From assembly GCA_037157565.1 (NCBI GenBank), contig JAZHRO010000062.1, forward strand, positions 7,502,001 to 7,566,000: a stretch of 64,000 nucleotides of DNA, written 5' to 3'. Below, in pieces: positions 56,171 to 64,000 of this stretch. The number at the start of each line of letters is the position of its first letter. Position 1 is the stretch's first letter. A model generated the notes under the pieces. It searched no databases. It was not told the DNA's origin and saw only the letters and a list, made by a program, of their open reading frames with translations. The position numbers were made by a program, and so were the translations under genes. This stretch comes from Thalassia testudinum (Eukaryota; Streptophyta; Magnoliopsida; Alismatales; Hydrocharitaceae).

Positions 56171-56288
56171 AAATATAAACTACGGGTTTTTCAGTATAAA
56201 TTTTATTTGTTGAATGGATTTCTTCGTGACTCAAACTACAGCTACGGGTTTTCGAATCCAACTTCGAATGTGTAGTTTTCCGCCTTCA
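56171..56288 (+). repeat. B2: U5 end of a B-like LTR
   Basis: CAGTATAAATTTTATTTGTT and CAAACTACA match the inverse of the B LTR start (e.g. 16140-16190). It ends near CCTTCAAAA, against CTTCAACA in B. The 1.1 kb that should join it to 44634-45184 is missing, together with the tip of the C LTR. The exact right edge is uncertain by a few bases. Confidence 0.6.
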
Positions 56289-57045
56289 AAACTGCTTAAC
56301 CTAAGCACTCCTCGGCTGCCACTCACGGCTGGCAGCCCTAGTCCCAGGTGCATTCTATCCAAATACCCGATTACTCGAGTTCTTGGGAGGGCGGATCTGT
56401 GAGAGTGAAGGAGAGGAAAGCGCACGGGGGCAGGGGGGGTTTTGCTCTTAGGACCAACAGCCAACACTTAGCCATTTAAAGAATCTTCCCCTTTCATGTA
56501 AAGAAGGAAGAAGAAAAAGAAGCCTGAGTAGCAAAGAAAGAAGAGAGAAGGCAAAGCCATAAGAGAAGAAGAAGGAAGAAGGAAAGAAAGAATAGCTGCA
56601 GAAAAGGAGCCGTAGAAGAAGAGAAGAGGAAGGGTGCCCTCTTGGCACTGTAGCAGTGAGTGATTTAAGCCATATGATTAGCTAAACAGATGTCTGAGCA
56701 TCATTTGAAGTGCACTGTGCACTTATATTATGTGGAATTCATTTGCTTAGTACTATTGAAATATTTGAGATAATTGTTAGGGGTAATTGGTGATTCACAT
56801 CACCATTTTACCCCATTCTTTTTGCACTATCTGACGTTCACTTTCATTCATATTTACTTGGAATTCTATTGATTATATATTTGTGTTGAATTGCGATCTT
56901 GAGAAGTATTTTTGCCAATTGCTTCCTGTGTTCGACCTCGGACATCATTTCTGATATTCAACCTATAAATTCTATTTGTCTTTCGCACTGATTCGACCTA
57001 TACTGCAATGCATTGATTTTAAAACCTTTTTCAGAGCGACAAACA
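56289..57045 (+). repeat. 5' LTR of G, piece 3 (end of LTR)
   Basis: It holds a match to H 23965-24050, a G/A-rich part (56400-56640), the palindrome GGTGATTCACATCACC at 56789-56804, the U5 stretch TTGCTTCCTGTGTTCGACC at about 56918, and the LTR end GACAAACA at 57045. Confidence 0.75.
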
Positions 57046-57048
57046 TTT

Positions 57049-57066
57049 TGGCGTTGTTCCCGGGGA
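57049..57066 (+). promoter_or_regulatory. Primer binding site of G (tRNA-Asp type)
   Basis: TGGCGTTGTTCCCGGGGA, three changes from the tRNA-Asp complement, three bases after the LTR end. Confidence 0.8.
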
Positions 57067-57962
57067 GCAACGCACATTTGATCTCTTGATTGCAATATCT
57101 GATTTGGTACTAACTTGATCTATCTCTTTTGACTTTGATCTATTTCAGGGGATTCATTAAAGAAGATCAGCCACACATCAGCCACTCTAGGGGTAGGTAA
57201 ACTCCATCACCCTCCTCTAAGCCCCTGATTCTAAAAAGCTAAAGAAAAGGAAGGAAAAAAATCAATTAAGGCTACTTGTATTTTATTCTTAGACAAATCA
57301 TCAAGTTGCCTGATTTGATACATTCTAGAGAACAACCAAACCTTGGTTTATGCACCTACTTAAAGATTAAGGTATGTAGGGCTATCACCTTCTTACTTAA
57401 GCCCTAGTTACCACATTTGGAAAAAATTGAATTGGACCAAATTAGAGCCAATTAAGATTTCCAGTTTAGGGTTTTAGAGACACACTTGCTTAATCAAGAA
57501 TTAATCTTCCCAAACAGTGTGTGCCTAAGCCCTGATTGAATTAATCTATTCAAGAAAACCCTAAAATCAAGCTCTTAATTTCATTTGAACACTACCAAAA
57601 TTTTTCAAAGGACAGAACAGATGAAGTTGACCCACCTTGTTGGGTTAACCAATCTTCAAATTAGGTCACTTTGCACAACAACATCTTAAAGTTCAAGTGA
57701 AATCATAAGCACCTTGCTCTTAATTTAAAACTAGTAGACTTATGAGGTCAAGTCCCCATTCTGGTCTACTTGGATCCTTAGTGACAAGAGAGGTCGGGTG
57801 GGGGAAACCCTATAACTTGTGGGGGCACTCTACCATGTAGGGGTCTTCGCGAGACTCTCGCACTCTAGCTGCCCAGGTAATTCTCAGGTGGACAGCTTTC
57901 TGACTAAAGGGTATCATCCGCCCTGGACCTTTATAGTTATCCAAAATTTTTGGGTGTCTTGA
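57067..57962 (+). other. Leader of G
   Basis: Non-coding. It is close to the leaders of A (about 960-1900) and F, including the GGGGGAAACCCT and TGTAGGGGTCTTCGCGA words near 57795-57850. Confidence 0.7.
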
Positions 57963-59927
57963 TTGGATCCATCACCTGCTATCCCTCTTCCATTCCATCA
58001 ATGCATGTTTGGGATGAGGTCCTTAAGACCATCCTTGAGGCCTCCATTAGCAATTCAGTCTCGTCGAGGTCAAGCCTCAACTTCCGTGTTTGTGCAACAA
58101 CCAGATCACATTGACATATCCTCTGATTTAGAACCTATTTCCCCTTCATCAACTATGGATCACCAAGAAGAACAACCTAATCTTGAGCAACAATTCCATG
58201 ATTTCCAAAATTGAATCAATGCCATCATCAACCCACCACTATGTCCTCAAATGCGAGATCACTACAATCTTGTAGCGGTGGAGATCGAACCCCGAATCAA
58301 CATTACCATGGGAGGACCCGAGGTAGATCTCAAGCCTAGCATGCTTCATATGACCCCAAAATTTCATGGCTTGAACTCCAAGGATCCTTTCCAGCGCATC
58401 AAAAACCTAAAACATCTAACCCACACCTTTGGAGCAGATGTACAGAATTGGGACAGATTACTCTTAAAGCTCTTCTCATTCTCCCTGGCTGACAAAGCCA
58501 CTCACTGGTTTCAGACTAAACCACACACGATCAACACTTGGGGAGAACTTCAAACCACCTTCCTGTAGAAATTCTACCCCATTGGTTGTACCAACACGAT
58601 GTGGCACCAAATCACGCACTTCTCCCAAGGGGCAGGAGAATCTTTACACGAGACATGGGATCGTTTTCTGGATCTCATGTGTAAGTGCCCCCATCTCGAA
58701 GTTCCAAAGTGGGAACAAGTCCAATCTTTTTACCATGGACTCTGTGAGTATATCAAGCTCTTTGTCAATGCAACCTATGGTGGTAGCATCATGGGTCAAC
58801 ATGAGGACATGATATGGGAAATTCTCGAGAACATGTGTGAGAACTCCCTGAACAATATGTCATTGGGTGCGTACGATCGGACGTCCACCCGTGCATTTAC
58901 AAATAATCAGGGGGTACATGAATCTCGAGGCCTTTCCGCATCCGTTGATCTGTAGTTAGTAGCCAGCCAATTGGACAAGGTCTCCATTATCGAGAAAAAG
59001 GTGGACGACATCACTCGTCATCTACACAAATCCACCTCTACACCTCAAAGCACATACGCGCACCCACCCACGGGAAGGGTGGCTATGCACAACATCTACC
59101 ACTCCCCAAGGATGGATGAGTATCCACCCCCATCTGATTATGGCTTCGGAGGCAACTCCGGGTCAGCCCACCTCAATTGGGGGAACTCTAAGCCCCCATA
59201 CCCTGATTATCTCGGAGCTCCTCATACCTACGAGGATCTTCACACCGTCCAGAATAATCCTTTCTCCAACACTTACAACTCTGGATGACGTAATCATCCT
59301 AGCTTTTCATGGTCAGGAAATAACCCAAATCTAAGACCTCAATTCCAACCCTGACCATAGGCTCCGTGACCTTATCATCCCACCCAACCAAGGCCCACTC
59401 AAAACTTCCAATCTGGACCAACTAAAGAAGATCATACATCTTTGATTCTCTAGACCTTGGTTGACATGCAAAAACAACACAAAGAGGGGATCTCTGAGTT
59501 ACGAAATCAATTGGCTCAGCTGGCAAGTGCTCGCCAACTTGGTGCACTTCCTTCTCAGCCTCTTCCAAAATGGAATAACGTGCCGAAACAGAGGCACGTT
59601 ATGAACCCAAATTAGGGCCAAGCCCACTTTGTTTATCAGGCCCCTTCTGCTCCATCACCTGACAGGATGGATGCTTCAACTTCATACCCAGGATTTCAGC
59701 AGCAAACACCTATTTTGCCTTACCCAAACCAAAATCAGGTAGGATTAAATTCCATCACGACCCGTAGTGGCAAAACAACACAAGACCCACCCTTTCCTAG
59801 CCACAACATGCCTAAGACCATAAACCCTAATCCTAGATTGGTCATCCAGGACACACCCGTCCCTAATAAAGAGCCTGAACCAATTCTAGAGGAACCATCT
59901 AAGGTTCCATTTCCCGAGGCTTGACTA
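57963..59927 (+). pseudogene. gag: gag of G
   Basis: One frame is kept for nearly 2 kb. MRSLRPSLRPPLAIQSRRGQ resembles the gag start of C. The capsid part reads HMTPKFHGLNSKDPFQRIKN, FSFSLADKATHWFQTKPHTI, a stop at 58567, MWHQITHFSQGAGESLHETW and CKCPHLEVPKWEQVQSFYHG. Later parts are NNPFSNTYNSG (stop) RNHPSFSWSGNNPN and the SITTRSGKT block before protease. Other stops lie near 58213, 58954 and 59350, and a frameshift sits near 59925. The protein forms the particle shell. Confidence 0.85.
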
Positions 59928-60779
59928 AGGGAAAGAGGACAGCCAAACCCATGGCACCTAAGGAGGACTTGGTTAAGCTCTTTAAGCAGATCCATATAAA
60001 CATCCCCTTGATGGATGCAATACGCCATGTACCGACTTATGCACGATTTCTGAAAGACATGTGTACACCCAAGAGTAAGCCACAAACCAAAGGTGGGAAC
60101 CCGATCGTACTGTCAGAGTAATCCAACTCCGTCATTTTGAGCAAACTCCCACCTAAGGCAAAAGACCCAGGCACCCCTCTGATCTTCTGTGCTATCTGTG
60201 ATATACAGTTTGATTGAGCCTTACTAGACCTAGGAGCTTCCATAAATTTGATACCTACATCCCTAATAGACTACTTTGAGGAATCTGAGTTTAAACCGAT
60301 AGAAATGACCTTGCAATTAGCTGATCGATTGATTAAGTCACCAAAAGGAATTCTCAGGGATGTCATAGTTAGGATACACGATTTATATTTTCCCATATAT
60401 TTCATTGTCTTAGACATGGATGCTCCTGAGAACTTGAAGAATACACTGATCATATTAGGGAGACCCTTTCTGGCACTGCTAGGGTCAATATTAATTGTGA
60501 GGAGGGCCAAATTGAGTTAAAATTTGGGAGCAAGATGCTAAAGATCCATATCTTTAAGGCCCAATAAGGAATTAATTATGGGGTTATAGAACAAATCTGT
60601 GATATCAAGGCCATGGTTGATGACCTATGTATCGAGGAAAACCTGAATATTTCTGATCAACCACAAGAAGATCAAAACCCACAATTAGAGGAGCCTAAAC
60701 ATAACCTAGACACATCCACAACTCCTTCCTTTGCTCCCAACACCCACCTAGAACCACCACTGCTATTGATAATCTTGTT
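59921..60779 (+). pseudogene. pol: Protease region of G
   Basis: In the frame after gag: KLFKQIHINIPLMDAIRHVP, then the active site ALLDLGASINLIPTSLIDYF (after a stop at about 60216), KGILRDVIVRIHDLYFPIYF, and IILGRPFLALLGS before a frameshift near 60485. Active-site residues are intact. An acidic, Asn-rich linker follows up to the reverse transcriptase. Confidence 0.85.
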
Positions 60780-62395
60780 ATGGAATTGAAGCCCCACCCT
60801 GACCATCTTAAATATGTCTTTTTGGGTTCCAATCATACGTTTCCTGTGATTATCAACTCCCGAGTCACACCTGATCAGGAAACACGCTTGATTTCTATTC
60901 TCCAGCAGCATTGGAGAGCCATTGGATGGACTCTCGATGATCTAACTGGCATGAGCCCCTCATACTGCACACATCACATCTATATAGAAGAGGGCTGACG
61001 ACCATCCAGTGAAATGCAGAGACACTTAAATCCAAATCTGCAGGATGTCGTGAAAAAAGAGATCATTAAGTGGTTAGATGCAGGGATCATCTACCCGATC
61101 TCCGACAGTCGGTGGGTAAGTCCAATCCAAGTTGTGCCCAAGAAGGCAGGGCTTACCGTGATCACGACTGAAACCAAAGAAACCATGCCGACCCGTATAG
61201 CAAACTCATGGAGAGTTTACATTGATTACAGAAGACTCAATTCCTCCACGAAGAAGGATCATCTCCCACTACCGTTCATTGATCAGATCCTCGAGAAACT
61301 AGTGGGAAATTGATTCTTTTGCTTTTTGGATGAGTACTCCAGTTATAACTAGGTTGCAATCCATCCTAAGGACCAAGAGAAGACCACCTTCACCTACCCC
61401 TTCAAAACATATGCATTTCGAAGGATGCCATTCGATCTCTGCAATGCACTTGCTACTTTTCAGCAGTGCATGCTTTCCATATTCTCAGATATGGTAAGTG
61501 AATACCTTGAGGTCTTCATGGATGACTTCTCGGTATTTGGAGAATCTTTTGATGATTGCCTCCTACATTTGGTCCAAATCCTCAGGCGATGCATCGACGT
61601 GAACTTGGTTCTTTCCTGGGAAAAGAGCCACTTCATGGTACCTGAGGGAATTGTCCTGCGACTCCCTATGCCTAGCTCGGTCAAGGACATCTGATCCTTT
61701 TTAGGGCATGTCAGTTTTTACCATCGATTCATTCCCGATTTCTCGAAAATAGTGCACCCCCTGACTACTCTTCGATCTAAGGATGTCCCCTTCAAAATCA
61801 CTGAGGAGTGCACTCAAGTGTTTGAGATCCTACATGATCAAGTTACCTAAGTACCTATCTTGCAATCCCCTGATTGGTCTCAACCCTTTAAGATCATGTG
61901 TGATGCATCTGATTATGCTGTAGGTGCTATACTTGGGTAGAAAATAGACGGGAAACCCGTGGTCATCTACTACGCTAACAAGACACTTGGCGAGGCTCAG
62001 TGTAACTACACAGTTACTGAGAAAGAGCTGCTAGCCATAGTATTTGCACTGGAGAAATTCAGATCATATCTTTTGGGTTCCTGTGTTATCATATACTCAG
62101 ATCATACTGCAGTGAGGCACCTCCTTGCGAAGAAGGATGCAAAACCTCGACTAATCTGCTGGATCTTACTGTTGTAAGAATTTGATCTCAAGATTCGTGA
62201 TAAAGCAGGAAAGTAGAATGTGGTAGTTGACCACTTATCCTGCCTTCCTTCTGACAGTATTGACCCTTATGGACCCATCACATAACACTTTCCTGGTGAG
62301 CACCTCCTGACTATTAGTACGGGACTTCCTTGGTTTGCTAATTTGGTTAACTACTTGGCATCACATCGGATCCCATCTGATTAGCTAAAGGCAAA
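60780..62395 (+). pseudogene. pol: Reverse transcriptase and RNase H of G
   Basis: Blocks in one frame: LKYVFLGSNHTFPVIINSRV, KEIIKWLDAGIIYPISDSRW, WRVYIDYRRLNSSTKKDHLP, stops at about 61311 and 61350, FRRMPFDLCNALATFQQCML and the catalytic loop EVFMDDFSVFGESFDD (both Asp present). At about 61656 the reading jumps from PEGIVL to RLPMPSSVKDI; I has about 21 residues between these, so an in-frame deletion is likely. RNase H shows [34 protein letters not shown] and [20 protein letters not shown], with all catalytic residues visible. Further stops lie near 61692, 61848, 61938 and 62175. Confidence 0.9.
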
Positions 62396-63560
62396 GAGAG
62401 ACAAATTGCTTTCCAATGCCAAGTACTACATCTGGGAAGACCCGTACCTATTCCACATTGGTGCTGATTAGATCAACAGACGATGCATCTCGGAAGCGGA
62501 AATTCAGGACATTTTGTCCTTCTGCCATGACCAGGCCTACGGTGGACACTTCTCCGAACATAAAGCTGCAGCAAAAGACCTCCAGTGCAGCTTTTGTTGG
62601 CCCTCGATTTTCAAAGATGCATACGATCACTGTAAGGCATGCACTCATTGCTAGACCTTGGGCAACATGAGCCACCACAATATGACGCCTTTATAGCTAA
62701 TTCTCGTATGCGAAATCTTCAATATCTGGGGGATTGATTTCATGGGACCCTTCTCTATCTTTGATGGCTTCGAGTACATTCTTCTTACTGTTGACTACGT
62801 GTCCAAATGGATTGAAACCATCCCCACCTGAACCAACAATCATAAGGTGGTAATCAAATTCATTCATCAGAACATCTTTTCTCGGTTCGGGATTTTACAT
62901 GCCTTTATCTCTAATGGAGGGACCCATTTTACGAATGCTCAGTTCAGATCACTAATGACCAAATACGGGGTATCACACCGAAATCTCTACTCCTTATCAC
63001 CACCAAACCAACGGTCTAGCTGAGCTATCGAATCAGGAGATCAAGAAAATTCTTCCTGTCACTGTCCGACCTGACAGGAAAGATTGGTCGTCCCGACTTT
63101 CGGAAGCCTTGTGGTTTTATAGGACCACCCACAAGACCCAATTGGGCATGTCTCCTTTCAGATTGGTGTATGGGAAGGAATGTCACCTCCCCGTCGAGTT
63201 GGAGCACAAAGCCTATTGGGCTGTACAGAAGTGTAATCTAGATCTTTCTAAGGCAAGAACCTACAAAAAGCTTCAAATGAGCGAGATCGATGAATTATGC
63301 CATGATGCATATGAGAACTCGCATATTTACAAAGAGCGGGTTAAGGCCTTTCATGACAAACACATATCCAGAAAGATCTTTCACCGTGGTTAGAAAGTCT
63401 TACTCTTTGATGCCAAACTCAAACTATTTCCAGGAAAACTTAGATCAAAATGGATTGAACCATATCTTATCAGATGGATTTTGGAAATGGAGCCATTGAA
63501 ATCAGTCAACCCAGCCTTGATTCTGAACATTTTATTATGCATGGCCAGTGACTTAAGCTG
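62396..63560 (+). pseudogene. pol: Integrase of G
   Basis: Zinc region CHDQAYGGHFSEHK and CKACTHC is intact. The core has [20 protein letters not shown] (Asp); the second block reads AFISNGGTHF with Asn where the family has the catalytic Asp. A frameshift near 62973 is followed by GLAELSNQEIKKILPVTV (Glu), [20 protein letters not shown] and KAYWAVQKCNLDLSKARTYK. Stops lie near 62691, 62829 and 63393. The end of the protein reads SFDLHSP at about 63618 in another frame. Inactive. Confidence 0.85.
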
Positions 63561-64000
63561 TTCATTGAACTCACCAATACAAACTTGGCTGAGGTATCTT
63601 TTGATCTCCATTCTCCTTGAACTCATTGCACTTGACTGATGGCGTTAAACTCAACGCTTAATGAGAGGCAACCTGTCATTTTTTTTAAAAACCCGAAACC
63701 CTTCTTGACACATCTTATACTGAACTCATATTGCACTTTAGGGTTCGTCCATTAGAACAGCTGACTCCACCTCTAGTACCTGTACCCGAGCTTGAAATCA
63801 TCCACAACAGCCACCCCGACCCGTCCACCAACCCAAAACCTGTTCTAATGTATGATCTAAGCTAAACTCGAACCAACCTAATTTAAAATGAGGACATTGC
63901 AAATTGTAGGCATGGGGGGTACTAAAGTACAAAATGTTGTAAGAATCACTTCACAAGAAAGGGTTTCATCAAAAAATGTACATATTCCAAAAAACCAAAA
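63561..64000 (+). other. Start of the 3' untranslated region of G
   Basis: It includes the post-coding motif (63641-63674) and the internal polypurine-like motif (63887-63920: AATGAGGACATTGC, spacer, TAGGCATGGGGGGTA). The terminal polypurine tract and 3' LTR lie beyond the window. Confidence 0.75.

Larger units (their letters stand above)
31313..64000 (+). mobile_element. Element G: Athila-like retrotransposon with interrupted 5' LTR
   Basis: The LTR starts TGATGGGAACACCATCATG, matching the LTR start of F in element sense. It is in three pieces: 31313-31701, 42999-44633 and about 56289-57045, about 2.77 kb together, against 2748 for F and 2848 for H. The break between the last two is placed by H, where the word matching ...TACCCACC (44633) is followed directly by the word matching TTAACCTAAGCACTCCTCG (56297 onward). 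The primer site (57049), gag and pol follow. The 3' LTR lies outside the window. An alternative is that the 56289-64000 part is an independent element; the alignment argument favours one element. Confidence 0.7.

Noticed and set aside
62416..62670. 84-codon plus-strand frame over the integrase of G
   Set aside because: The integrase is read in another frame with clear zinc-binding residues; this frame is a shadow.
56289..64000. An independent element to the right of C, unrelated to 31313-44633
   Set aside because: The word order in H shows that 44633 and about 56297 are adjacent in an intact LTR, and total length fits; kept as the less likely alternative.

Overview
This 64-kb window reads as gene-poor, repeat-rich nuclear DNA of a flowering plant. 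Every stretch I could assign belongs to a long terminal repeat (LTR) retrotransposon of the Ty3/gypsy superfamily. I found no host gene, no functional RNA gene and nothing bacterial. Two lineages are present. One is a chromovirus of Tekay/Del type, with an initiator-Met tRNA primer site and a chromodomain-like tail on its integrase. The others are Athila-like elements with tRNA-Asp primer sites, and several of these lack reverse transcriptase and integrase altogether. The species cannot be told from the sequence.

The elements sit inside one another, and most junctions can be placed to the base from TG...CA ends, primer binding sites and 5-bp target site duplications (TSDs). I use these labels. 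A (1-2493, plus strand) is the oldest host and is cut by the window start. F (minus strand, from 2494) is inserted in A; its 3' LTR is 2494-5241, its body 5242-9652 plus 30717-30895, and its 5' LTR begins at 30899. D (9653-30711, plus, chromovirus) is inserted in the leader of F with TSD GAAGG/AAAGG. B (16084-26710, minus) is inserted in the integrase of D. H (21977-24824, plus) is a solo LTR inserted in B with the exact TSD GTACC.

On the right, G (plus, 31313 to past the window end) is inserted in the 5' LTR of F. The 5' LTR of G is split into three pieces: 31313-31701, 42999-44633 and about 56289-57045. Its primer site, gag and pol follow to about 63560. I (31702-42993, plus) is a full-length Athila-like element inside the LTR of G with the exact TSD GGTAC. 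B2 (44634-45184 and 56171-56288, plus) is a B-like LTR remnant, also inside the LTR of G. C (45185-56170, minus) is inserted in B2. A deletion at the right end of C removed the tip of its LTR and the middle of B2.

Coding content: I, G and D carry gag, protease, reverse transcriptase, RNase H and integrase, all broken by stops and frameshifts. C carries gag and protease only. A, F and B carry no recognisable pol; in its place are unfamiliar proteins, many acidic and rich in Ser, Asp and Asn. These body-only elements still share cis signals with I and G: the tRNA-Asp primer site, a doubled polypurine tract and, in F and I, an array of three 33-nt hairpin-like units before the terminal polypurine tract. 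The simplest reading is non-autonomous elements mobilised in trans by relatives such as I or G. All percentages of similarity are by eye; no alignment was run.
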